A stretch of DNA of 14,492 bases from Pelagophyceae sp. CCMP2097 (lineage: Eukaryota > Sar > Pelagophyceae): NCBI GenBank assembly GCA_026770575.1, contig MU657407.1, positions 59,639 through 74,130 on the forward strand, given 5' to 3'. Numbering within the stretch: the first letter of the stretch is position 1; each line of letters begins with the position of its first letter. The notes beneath the pieces were generated by a model. That model was given only the letters and a program-made list of their open reading frames with translations, had not been told where the DNA came from and ran no database searches. Shown here piece by piece: positions 7,787-14,492 of the stretch. A program made the position numbers and the translations under genes.

Positions 7787-9356
7787 ATGCCGAAGCGGCG
7801 CGCGGGGCAGTCGGGCGGCGGCAGCGGCGGTGCGCCCGCGGCGGCGGCGGCGGGCCCGGCGCCCGCGGCGGCGGGCCCGGCGCTCGGCGGCGGCGTTCGG
7901 GCGCTCTCCGGCTACTTCCCTCGTGCGTCGGTGGTGAAGACTGGCGGCGGCGCGGCGCTGGTGGGCGCGGACTCGGTCTCGATCCTCCTCTTCTACCAGT
8001 ACGTCGAGCCGCTCTGGACCGAGGCCAAGCAGCAGCTCGCCGTCGACCACTGCGTATGCCGCCGCGTCCGCGAGTCGTCCGGAGGCGCATCACGTACGGA
8101 GGGGCGGGGAGCAGATCCACGGCGTCGGCCGGCGCGGCCTTCGGCCGACCCTGGAGAAAGCGCCTCTGGACCTTTGCCGCTTTTAGGTCGAGCAGGGCGC
8201 GGCGCTCCTTCTCGGCGGCCGCATCCGCGTCGCGCGCGAGGGCTTCAACGTCACCGTCAGCGGCTCGTTTGAATCGGTGCGCGCGTTTGCCACCGGGCTG
8301 CGGGTGTTCGACGCAAAGGCCTTTGCCTCGACGGAGTTCAAGTTCGTCGACGGCGAGCCGCTGGCCAAGCACTTTCCCGACCTCAAGATCTTTCCCGTCG
8401 TCGAGCTGGTGCACTACGGCCTTGACCCCAAGCGCGCGCCGCCGTTGTCGACGGGCGCGCAGCATCTCGACGCCGCCGCTTTTCACGCCAAGCTCCTCCA
8501 AGCGGGCACCGTCGTCGTCGACGTGCGCAATCACTACGAGACGGACATAGGCCGCTTCACCGCACCTTCGGGAGGCGCCGAGTACCTCGACCCGCAGATG
8601 CGCGTCTCCACCGAGTTCCCCGCGTGGGCCGCCGCAAACGAGGCCAAACTCCAAGGCAAGCAGGTGCTCATGTATTGCACGGGCGGCATCCGCTGCGAGC
8701 GAGCCTCGGGTCTCGTCAGACAGCTTTCGCCGGACTTGGATGTGTTCCAGCTCCAAGGCGGCATCGAAAAGTACCTCCAGGCATACCCAGACGGCGGCCT
8801 CTGGACGGGCAAGAACTTTACTTTCGACAAGCGCGGCGACCTCGCCGCCTCGACGACGGCGCAGGCCGCCGCGCACAAAGCCGCCGTCCTCGCGCGCTGC
8901 TGCGCCTGCGGCAAGCCCTGGGACACGTATCTCGGCAAGCGCAAGTGCGCCGCAAACGTGGCCAAGACGGGGCAGGCCTGCGGCGTGCCCGTCCTCGTCT
9001 GCGAGGACTGCCTCACCGCGCGCGTTTCCGCCGAATCGCTCCGCTGCCCGCTCTGCGCGCCGGCGAAGCACTACGCCCCGCCGCCCGCGGCAAAGGGCAA
9101 GGCCAAGAAGCGCAAGCCGGCGCGCGACGGCGTTGAGGACGCCGCGGCGGAGGCGGGCGCGAAGAAGCACAAAAAGCGGAAGACCGACGGCGCCGCGCCG
9201 CCCGCCGGCGCCGACGCGGCGGCCGCGCCCGCCGACGCCGCGCCCGTCGACGCGGCGGCGGCGGCCGCCGCGCGCAAGAAGAAGAACAAGAAGAAGAAGA
9301 ACAAGGCTCGGGGCGAAAAGAAGAGGGCAGCGGTGGAACTGGGGGCCGCCGTCTAA
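7787..9356 (+). CDS. TSTD2/TrhO-like rhodanese-domain protein (tRNA U34 hydroxylase family)
   Basis: Join 7787-8053 and 8187-9356, 478 residues. Bacterial TrhO proteins hydroxylate uridine 34 of tRNAs; the eukaryotic relatives, such as TSTD2, share the architecture. Visible in order: a low-complexity Ala/Gly start; an acylphosphatase-like N-domain beginning SILLFYQYVEP and continuing after the intron as GGRIRVAREGFNVTVSG; a rhodanese domain with DVRNHYE (about residues 201-207); the signature YCTGGIRCE with the candidate catalytic Cys at about 253; QLQGGIEKYL; and a C-terminal zinc-type cluster CCACG..C..C..CEDC..CPLC (about 327-385). The last 90 or so residues are Lys/Ala-rich (KKHKKRK, KKNKKKKNKARG), beyond the bacterial family and probably nuclear or nucleolar targeting. 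The start ATG has G at -3. Function is inferred from the family. Confidence 0.88.
8054..8186 (+). other. Intron of the TSTD2-like gene (133 bp)
   Basis: Donor GTATGC follows the Cys codon ending at 8053, and acceptor CTTTTAG ends at 8186, preceded by a pyrimidine-rich run. Phase 0 splicing joins AVDHC to VEQGAALLLGGRIRV, restoring the conserved N-domain of the family and changing the genomic frame from 2 to 3. Confidence 0.85.
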
Positions 9357-9492
9357 GAGACACCGATTTCCTCCACGCCCCGCGCGAGCCAGGTTCGGAG
9401 TGCCTTCGGCGTACTCGGGGCGCCTCGTTTCTCGCGGCGCCGCGCCGGCGTGCAGTCGGTCCGACGGAGGCGGCCCGTAGGGCGAGTTTAGG
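9357..9492. other. Short convergent intergenic region
   Basis: 136 bases between the TAA of the plus-strand TSTD2-like gene and the TAG of the minus-strand methyltransferase gene. It must hold both 3' ends, so the transcripts may overlap. No terminator or clear polyadenylation hexamer was seen. Confidence 0.7.
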
Positions 9493-10202
9493 CTAGAGGC
9501 GGCGGATGAGGGTGAGGCCGTCTCGGAGCGGGAGGAGCACGGCCTCGGTGCGCCGGTCCTGGTTCACGTAGACGTTGAATCGGTGCAAGTCGTCTGCGAT
9601 ATCCTGGTGCCTTTTCTGCCAGAAGTTTGGTTCCTTTGCCGGCGCGCCCGATGCGGCGGCGGCAGAGGCGAGGACCTTGCCCTTGAAGAGCACATTGTCG
9701 GCGAGAAGGAGTGCTTTCGGGGCGAGGAGGGTCGAGGAGAGGAGGAGGTCGTAGTATGCGCGGTAAGAATGCTTGTCGGCATCGATGAAGACCAGGTCAA
9801 AGGGCCCTTTCGCGTTGCCGCCCGACCGCGCGAGTTTCGCGAGGGCCTCGAGCGCGGGGCCCTCGACGAGGTTGATTTTGCCGCCGTGCGGCGCCTGGGC
9901 AAAGTGCGTCCGCGCGATTGCCGCCGCCTCGGCGTCGACCTCGAGGGTCACGACCGAGCCGCTGTCGGGGAGGGCCTCGGCCATGCAGAGCGCGGCGTAG
10001 CCGCAAAACGTGCCGATCTCGAGGACGCGCGTCGCGCCCGTCAGGGCCACGAGCTGCTTCAGCAAACGTCCCTGGAGAGGGCCGCTCGACATGTGCTTGG
10101 CGTTGGGCATGGCCGCCGCAATGGCCCCGCGCAGCGCCTTGAGCAGCGGCGGCTCCGGCGCCGAGTGCCGCGTCGCATACTGCTCCAGCGCGTTGCTGTC
10201 CA

Positions 10203-10249
<47 letters not shown>

Positions 10250-10536
10250 GCGCCGTCGCCGCCGCCGCCGTCGCCGCCGCCGCCGCTCGCGTGCTTCGAC
10301 ATTGCCTTATTCTTCTTCCGCTTCTTCTTCGGCGGCCCTGCGCCGTCGGCCGCCGCGCCGCCCGCCGCCGGCGCCGCGCGCTTCTGCGGCGCGCCGTCCG
10401 CGGCCGCGTCCGCCTCGGCAGACGGCGCCGACTTGGTCCGCCGCTTCTTCTTCGCGGCGCTGGCGGGCGCCGCGTCGCCGCCGCCCGCCGCGGCCTCCGC
10501 CAGCTCCGCCTTGCGCTTCTTCTGGTCGCGCCGCAT
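9493..10536 (-). CDS. Class I SAM-dependent O-methyltransferase (caffeoyl-CoA/catechol OMT family)
   Basis: Single exon, 347 residues from the ATG at 10534-10536, chosen because it has A at -3; an upstream in-frame ATG at 10594-10596 would add 20 residues in a poorer context. The C-terminal 220 residues or so are a complete Methyltransf_3 domain: QGRLLKQLV, SAM-binding motif I VLEIGTFCGY (about 171-180), acidic LEVD (about 198-201), FIDADKHSYRAYYD (about 250-263) and ADNVLFKG (about 279-286), with the Asp and Asp-Asn residues that bind the divalent metal in this family. The first 115 residues are unusual: basic blocks (KKRK, KKKRR, PPKKKRKKNK) followed by a polyglycine run. The substrate cannot be told from sequence; a small catechol-like hydroxyl acceptor is usual. 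The basic blocks suggest nuclear targeting (inference). Confidence 0.9.
10204..10245. repeat. (GCC)14 trinucleotide microsatellite coding for polyglycine
   Basis: Fourteen uninterrupted GCC units on the plus strand are read as GGC (Gly) in the minus-strand methyltransferase gene, between its basic N-terminus and catalytic domain. Imperfect GCC-rich sequence continues to about 10290. Length polymorphism between strains is likely. Confidence 0.9.
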
Positions 10537-10616
10537 CGTCCGCGGCGCGATTGCCAAAGACCTCGAGCTCAAAGTGCAAGGCCAAAGGCGATACATTGGG
10601 TTTTCTCTCCAAGTAG

Positions 10617-10643
10617 CTAGGAATTCCTACTAGGAATTCCTAG
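10617..10643. repeat. 27-bp palindrome built from two copies of CTAGGAATTCCTA
   Basis: Two adjacent copies of CTAGGAATTCCTA (10617-10629 and 10630-10642) plus a final G. Each copy contains the 12-bp palindrome TAGGAATTCCTA, and the whole is a perfect inverted repeat with 13-bp arms and a single central base. It lies about 81 bp upstream of the proposed methyltransferase start, where it could be a dimer-binding site or an RNA hairpin in the leader. Confidence 0.85.
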
Positions 10644-10808
10644 TACTCGCGCTTGGAAGCGGGCCCGCCTTCCCGACCCCGCACGCGTATCTTCGAAGCT
10701 CGACGGGCCGGCGCGAACCGCGGTGATCGAATGTCCGCCGCACGATGGGCTCTAGCTTATGGTCCCGTTTCGCTCCGACGGGACGTCGTCGGGGATCACG
10801 CCGCGCGC

Positions 10809-10820
10809 CTACAATTGTAG
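10809..10820. repeat. 12-bp palindrome CTACAATTGTAG
   Basis: A perfect palindrome located 34 bp downstream, on the minus strand, of the Mit_KHE1-like stop codon. Like the pair at 10617-10643 it is centred on AATT within GC-rich DNA. Function is unknown. Confidence 0.7.
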
Positions 10821-10853
10821 TGTGAGTCGGCTCCGCGCGACGCTGTCGTTCCT

Positions 10854-11680
10854 CTACCGTCCGGGATCCGCGACGGTTACCTTGAGCCAGCGGCACTTGT
10901 GCTCGACGGCGCATTTCGCGCCCTCGGCGCAGCCGAGCTCGGCGGCCAGAGCCTGCGTCAGACGCGTCAGACGTCTAGACGCGTCGTCGCCGGAGCGCCG
11001 GGCTCGCGGACGCCGGGCGTCGACGTCGACGTCGTCCACGGGCGTGAGGCTCGCGTCGGCCGCCTGGAGCGCTGTGGCGCCGAGCTCGGCGGCGCGGTGC
11101 GAGTGCCATCGCCACACGGTGTAGACCAAAGGCCTACCCGAATCACCGAGACGTCCACATTGCCCACGGACGGTGCTGGACGCTGCGCGCTGCAGATTCG
11201 AGAATGGCGAGAGCACGATTGGGAGCATGAGAGGAGTAAGAAGCCCCCACACAGTCTTCCAGACGCGATGGACCCTCCCCTGGTTGTTGAGCACGAGGCG
11301 GAGCCGCCTCCGGACGAGCCGCTTGGGCATCGACGACGGGTAAAGCACTTCGACGTCGCCACGCAGCGGTGACGCGTCGTGGACCGCGCCGAGGAAGCGT
11401 TCCTCGGGCTCGACTTGCTCGACGACGTTCAGGGCCACGCCGCGCACAAACGCGCGCAGCGTCCTATAGTCGTCGTCGACGCGCGCTCGACGGAGTCGGC
11501 GCACCTCGGCTCGGCCGGCGCCATGACCCTGTCCCAGTAGGCCTCGAATTGGTCCCAGAGCTTCTTTTGCAAACCGTTCAAGTGACCCCGCAAAGGCGCT
11601 TGCGCGCAGCCGACGCGCACCGCGTAGAGCGTCCAGTGGCGCCGGTACGTCGGAAAGACGAGGATGCGCAGCGTCGCCAT
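10854..11680 (-). CDS. Probable Mit_KHE1-like mitochondrial K+/H+ exchange-related protein, frame interrupted
   Basis: Begins at the ATG 11678-11680 in strong context (GGG before, G after) as MATLRILVFPTYRRHWTLYA..LQKKLWDQFEAYWDRV. The rest, TLRAFVRGVALNVVEQVEPEE..FLGAV, then VEVLYPSS, a hydrophobic stretch LLTPLMLPIVLSPF and YTVWRWHSHRAAE, lies in another minus frame down to the TGA at 10854. The order (short N-terminal strand, Trp-rich helix, E-P-E-E helix, YPSS, hydrophobic P-rich segment, W..SHR) resembles the Mit_KHE1 family of mitochondrial inner-membrane proteins linked to potassium/proton exchange. I recognise this by pattern only. Removing 41 bases (11464-11504) with GT..AG ends joins the frames as MAPAEP-RTLRAF, giving about 261 residues. 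Otherwise this is a frameshifted gene or a sequence error. Confidence 0.55.
11134..11181 (-). other. Possible second short intron (48 bp) in the Mit_KHE1-like gene
   Basis: Between SPFSNLQRA and PLVYTVWRW the frame stays open but codes for an Arg/Gly/Ser stretch that looks out of place between the two hydrophobic parts. GTCCAG at 11181 to GGTAG ending at 11134 would remove 16 residues in frame. The donor is weak, so the insertion may simply be translated. Confidence 0.25.
11464..11504 (-). other. Candidate 41-bp intron or frameshift zone in the Mit_KHE1-like gene
   Basis: On the minus strand GTGCGC starts at 11504 and CTATAG ends at 11464. Splicing leaves AG plus G, an Arg codon, and moves to the frame holding the conserved downstream part. 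At 41 bp it is far shorter than the other introns inferred here (69-162 bp), so a base-count error or a real frameshift is an alternative. Confidence 0.4.
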
Positions 11681-11903
11681 CCCGGGCGGCCTACCGCCGA
11701 GAGGGGGCCGCCTTCGCCATCACCACTTGTTCTTTGGATCTTCCAAAAGATTCTTCAGTTTTTGGCGAAGGATTCGAGTTTCAGACTCTACCAAGGTGAG
11801 TGTCGGTTTCTGGAATGGTCCATGGACTTTATTTAAAGGATTACACTTGAAAGAAACACACTCTCGAGCGGAGCAGCCCGAGTCACAGCACCAGCAGGCG
11901 CGA
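11681..11903. other. AT-richer spacer between two minus-strand genes
   Basis: Holds the promoter side of the Mit_KHE1-like gene and the 3' flank of the oxygenase gene. Its GC content is visibly lower than in the adjacent coding regions. No gene is supported on either strand. Confidence 0.6.
11828..11833 (-). promoter_or_regulatory. AATAAA hexamer, candidate polyadenylation signal of the oxygenase gene
   Basis: On the minus strand TTTAAATAAA occurs about 71 bases after the oxygenase stop codon, a reasonable distance for a polyadenylation signal. The same run is about 150 bases upstream of the Mit_KHE1-like start and could instead act as a TATA-like element. Confidence 0.3.
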
Positions 11904-11967
11904 TCAGACTCGGCGCTTCTTGCCGGCTGGAGGAGCCGGCTCCTCCTCCTCCTCGTCGTCGTCGTCG

Positions 11968-12000
<33 letters not shown>

Positions 12001-12950
12001 TCCTCATCGTCGCTTGGCGCCACTGTCAGAGGTTCGCCGGCTCGAATGGCCCGGAGCGCGACGAGGGCCATCTTGCCTCGGCTCTCGGCCACTTCGCAGT
12101 TCGGCGTTTCGCACCTCGGCAGCGCGCAGTCCGGGAGGTCGTCTTCCGTGAGCACGACGTCGCCTTTACGCATCGCGCGCGCGGCGAGCCTGCACGCCGG
12201 CGTCGAAGCGGCCCGGAGATTCGGCGCTCGGAGGCAGTCGGGTTCAAAGGACGCGGTGGCACGCGTGGCGTCGACGTTCGTCACGAGCTGCTCCGGCGGC
12301 TCGCCGTAGCAAAAGTCGCGCGCGACGGAGATGGAAGGCTGCTTGGAGGCCCGGATGGAGGTCTGGTGGCGCCAGGCGCGCGTGTCGATGAGCAAGAGGT
12401 CCCCCGGGCCGCAGACGATCTCCGTCGCCTCGGCGTCGCGGTCCTCCGGGCGGACGCGCCAGACCTTGCTGCCAGAGACCTGGACGTGCCACGTCCCCGC
12501 GACCTCTGGGGCGAGCGAGTCGGTGTGCTCGGCGCGGCCGGGGAGGTTCTTCTTCGTCGAGCTCGACGCAAAGACCCAGGCGTGGTCGCCGTGGCGCACG
12601 GCCGCGCCGACGACGCCTGGGACCGCGTCGGCGTCGAAGGCGCCGGCGCGCGGCAGCTTCTTGAGCAGGCCGTCGCATAGCCGCTCGCCGCGGAGGATGA
12701 ATGAGACGTACCACGGATCGCCCCGCCGCCAGGAGGCGGGCCCGCCACCGAGCGTCGACTTCGGCGCGAGGCCCGTTTGCCCGCGCTCGACGCAAAACGT
12801 CGCCGCGGCGTCGGCCTGGAGCAAGGCGAGCGCCGCCGGCCACTCTGGCGCATTCGTCGCCAGCCCCGTCCGCACCAAAACGAGGCGGTGTGCGTCAAAG
12901 GCCGCGCGCACGTCCGCCCACGCCGCCGCGCCCTCGAACGTCGTGCACAT
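11904..12950 (-). CDS. Cupin/JmjC-like Fe(II)/2-oxoglutarate oxygenase with SET-like C-terminal segment
   Basis: Single exon, 348 residues; the ATG at 12948-12950 has G at -3. Residues about 75-215 look like a JmjC-type cupin: EHTD supplies a candidate His142-x-Asp144 iron pair, then WHVQVSGSKVWRVRP, GPGDLLLIDTRAWRHQT with distal His195, and SISVARDF, whose Arg could contact 2-oxoglutarate. Such enzymes hydroxylate or demethylate proteins or nucleic acids. Residues about 248-311 (ACRLAARAMRKGDVVL, CETPNCEV, ALVALRAIRAGEPLTV) match the first and last SET-domain elements, with the bulk of the SET core missing. The tail is a run of Asp/Glu (about 314-337) followed by GKKRRV, a possible nuclear signal. 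The two-part architecture suggests chromatin or protein modification, which is inference. The iron ligands are assigned by spacing only. Confidence 0.7.
11955..12005. repeat. (TCG)n trinucleotide tract coding for polyaspartate
   Basis: Near-perfect tcg/gtc repeats on the plus strand read as GAC (Asp) in the minus-strand oxygenase gene, interrupted by one Gly codon and bounded by Glu codons. This is a slippage-prone coding microsatellite. Confidence 0.8.
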
Positions 12951-13183
12951 CGCCGGGGCGCCGCCAAGACCGGAAACTCCACGGCGAAACTTGAAATCTC
13001 TTTACGCGAACGTCGCCGAAAATAAATTAAGATTTAATCAATTCTAGGAAGTTCCTGCCCCAATTAGAATCGGCTTTCGTGGAAGTGCCCCAATTAGAAT
13101 CGGAAATTTTCGGGAGCCTTTTGGGGGAGCATTAGAGCCATCTCATTGGCTGGTTGGATTTCGAGGCAAAGGGTGAAAGCAGC
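12951..13183. other. AT-rich upstream region of the oxygenase gene
   Basis: Contains the AT-rich run aataaattaagatttaat near 13021-13038 and the 18-bp direct repeats at 13056 and 13086. It also holds the 3' end of the right-hand gene. It should include the oxygenase promoter, which is read leftwards. No gene is seen. Confidence 0.6.
13056..13103. repeat. 18-bp direct repeat TGCCCCAATTAGAATCGG, two copies 30 bp apart
   Basis: Identical copies at 13056-13073 and 13086-13103, each preceded by a ggaagt-like sequence. They lie about 105-155 bp upstream of the oxygenase start, so they are candidate paired regulatory sites or a small duplication. A degenerate relative of the 10617 palindrome (taggaagttcctg) sits just left of the first copy. 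Confidence 0.85.
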
Positions 13184-14492
13184 TTAGTAGGACGTGGTGT
13201 AGGCGGCGGCGTCGTCCCCCTCGTCCTCGTCCTCCTCGTCGCTCATGTCCTCGTCGTCCTCCTCCGAGGCGAGCACGATGAGCATGGCCTGGTGCTCGGC
13301 CGACAAGACGTCTCGGTCGAACTTGCGGGCCTCCCAGGCGGCGACGGCCATGTGCTTGGTCTCGGTTTTCCAGGGCTTCGGCACGGGCACGGCGCGCCAC
13401 TCCAGCAGCGGCTTGATCTTCGAGAGGGTAAGCTTCGCGATGTCGTACGATTTTTCAATCAAGTCGCCGAGTGCCGCGCGCAGCTCGATAGTCTTCTTGC
13501 CGTCGCGCGCGGCCACTTTGCAGGCCCGGCGCGCCTCCTTCTCCGCGCGGTCCTTGAGGTCCGCCGCCTCGAAGGCGTGCAGCTGCAGCGCGACGGCGCC
13601 GCAGTCCGCGCCCTTTGTGGTGTCGGGAACGGAGCCGCGCCGCCTTGGCCTCTTCGCCGCTTGTCGACCAGAGTGCAGCTCGGCAAACGGCTCGCGGAAA
13701 AAGTCCAGCACGAGCCGCTGCACCACGATGGCCCGGCCTTGAGGGACAGGAGCGACAATGTACTCGCCGATCGTGACGGGCCGCTGCTTTGTGATCTTGT
13801 CTCGGATCAACTCGAGGTTCTCGGCGCTGACGCCCAGCGCCAGAGCGAACGCGCGTTCATCGCCGAGCGTGATCGCCGCTCCCTCGCGTCGAAGGTCCCT
13901 CTTCTTCGCCTCCAGGAGTCTTCCCTCGACGCGCCTCGCCGCCCGACTGTTTGCCTTTTGCGCTTCAATCGTCTTCTCGTGCGCAAGCTCGGCCGTCCCG
14001 ATGACAACGAAGCGTGTGCCGACGCCGGCGACGATGTTCGAGAGCGACAGCACGGCGTTCGGGTATGCCGCGGCATCGGCGTATATAACCGTAAACGTCT
14101 GCTCGGAACCTCGTACCATCGTCGCGCGCGCTGCGCCGCCGGGCTTGTCGGCGGCAGTAAGGCCCACGCAGTCCCCTTCGGCCAGCGTCGGCGCGGCGTC
14201 GTCGATCAAGAACGAGGCCCCTGTGGGTGCCGACTCGAGTTTGCCGCGTGCCAGCGCGACGACCATCGACGCAAACTCCTCGGCGCGCACGCCACCTCGG
14301 CGCGTCGGCGGTGCGCACTTGAACGCGACGTCCTCCTGCACGCTGATAGGGCCGGGCTCCGTCAAATTCCCGGGCGATTCCTGCCACCGCCGCACGGCAA
14401 CTCCGACGAGACGAACAGCGGCGGCCTCGGCCGTCTCGCCAGGGTGTCGCGTCACAACCAGCGTCGCCAGCTGGTCGCGGGACAGCACGGCG
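13184..14492 (-). CDS. Unrecognised protein with acidic C-terminus, 5' partial
   Basis: The frame is open from the right edge of the window to the TAA at 13184-13186, at least 435 residues; the true start is outside. I do not recognise a domain. Visible parts, N to C: a mixed alpha/beta-looking region (GASFLIDDAAPTLAEGDCVG, QTFTVIYADAA, GTRFVVIGTAELAHE); a charged helical stretch rich in Arg, Lys and Glu (about 13870-13990); GEYIVAPVPQGRAIVVQRLV; a basic patch KRPRRR near 13640-13660; a second charged helical segment; and a final EEDDEDMSDEEDEDEGDD tract. No signal peptide or membrane segment is seen. The long intronless frame and GC-rich codon use match the neighbours, supporting a real gene. 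Confidence 0.6.
   Translation of the reverse strand, partial: AVLSRDQLATLVVTRHPGETAEAAAVRLVGVAVRRWQESPGNLTEPGPISVQEDVAFKCAPPTRRGGVRAEEFASMVVALARGKLESAPTGASFLIDDAAPTLAEGDCVGLTAADKPGGAARATMVRGSEQTFTVIYADAAAYPNAVLSLSNIVAGVGTRFVVIGTAELAHEKTIEAQKANSRAARRVEGRLLEAKKRDLRREGAAITLGDERAFALALGVSAENLELIRDKITKQRPVTIGEYIVAPVPQGRAIVVQRLVLDFFREPFAELHSGRQAAKRPRRRGSVPDTTKGADCGAVALQLHAFEAADLKDRAEKEARRACKVAARDGKKTIELRAALGDLIEKSYDIAKLTLSKIKPLLEWRAVPVPKPWKTETKHMAVAAWEARKFDRDVLSAEHQAMLIVLASEEDDEDMSDEEDEDEGDDAAAYTTSY

Larger units (their letters stand above)
10537..10853. other. Intergenic region upstream of the methyltransferase gene
   Basis: Lies between the methyltransferase start and the stop of the next minus-strand gene. 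It should carry the methyltransferase promoter and leader and the 3' end of the upstream gene. It contains the 27-bp palindrome at 10617-10643 and a second AATT-centred palindrome at 10809-10820. No RNA gene was recognised. Confidence 0.6.

Noticed and set aside
10594..10596. Upstream in-frame ATG as methyltransferase start
   Set aside because: It lacks a purine at -3 and would add 20 residues unrelated to the basic head. The ATG at 10534-10536 has A at -3. It cannot be excluded without transcript data.
9583..10620. Plus-strand frame with polyalanine, 345 codons
   Set aside because: Another antisense shadow of the methyltransferase gene; low complexity and no motif.
10010..10633. Plus-strand frame with polyproline, 207 codons
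   Set aside because: Antisense to the methyltransferase, whose catalytic motifs are complete on the minus strand. The polyproline is just the reverse reading of the GCC repeat.
10722..10745. tRNA T-arm-like sequence (gtgatcgaatgtccg)
   Set aside because: No matching acceptor stem, D-arm or anticodon arm could be found around it. No tRNA was seen anywhere in the window.
11664..12680. Plus-strand frame of 338 codons across the spacer and oxygenase gene
   Set aside because: Its poly-Val stretch is the reverse reading of the poly-Asp codons, and the oxygenase motifs are on the minus strand.

Overview
The window looks like nuclear DNA of a GC-rich protist, probably a marine alga. A stramenopile (pelagophyte-like) or haptophyte source is my guess from style, not proven. 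The support is: short spliceosomal introns with GT..AG ends, Kozak-like start contexts, no bacterial operon layout or Shine-Dalgarno sites, a large REJ/polycystin-1-like membrane protein, nuclear-type Lys/Arg tails, and codons strongly biased to G/C at the third position. That bias creates very long antisense shadow frames.

Layout. (1) 1-6688, plus: a 5'-truncated gene for a polycystin-1-like receptor. It has a Pro/Thr-rich stalk, REJ-type ectodomain, Cys-rich GPS-like region and about seven membrane segments. I infer three introns, each a multiple of three long, and one unexplained frame change inside the P/T repeat. (2) 6689-7786: intergenic DNA with a 43-bp-period tandem duplication and a complete AT-rich miniature transposon at 7217-7648 (17-bp terminal inverted repeats, 8-bp target duplication, hAT-like). 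(3) 7787-9356, plus: a one-intron TSTD2/TrhO-type rhodanese protein, expected to act on tRNA. (4) 9493-10536, minus: a class I O-methyltransferase of the caffeoyl-CoA/catechol type with a long basic and polyglycine N-terminus, convergent with the previous gene. (5) 10854-11680, minus: a probable Mit_KHE1-type mitochondrial protein whose frame is broken once; a very short intron would repair it. (6) 11904-12950, minus: a cupin/JmjC-like Fe(II)/2-oxoglutarate oxygenase followed by a reduced SET-like segment, a poly-Asp/Glu tract and a basic C-terminus. (7) 13184-14492, minus: an unrecognised acidic-tailed protein running off the right edge.

The genes do not form one pathway. They look like ordinary, closely packed nuclear genes. 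The parts most worth a second look are the intact miniature transposon just upstream of the TSTD2-like gene, the oxygenase plus SET-like fusion, the PKD1-like protein that lacks PLAT and a channel module, and a perfect 13-bp-arm palindrome upstream of the methyltransferase. All domain calls come from reading motifs by eye; no database search was run.
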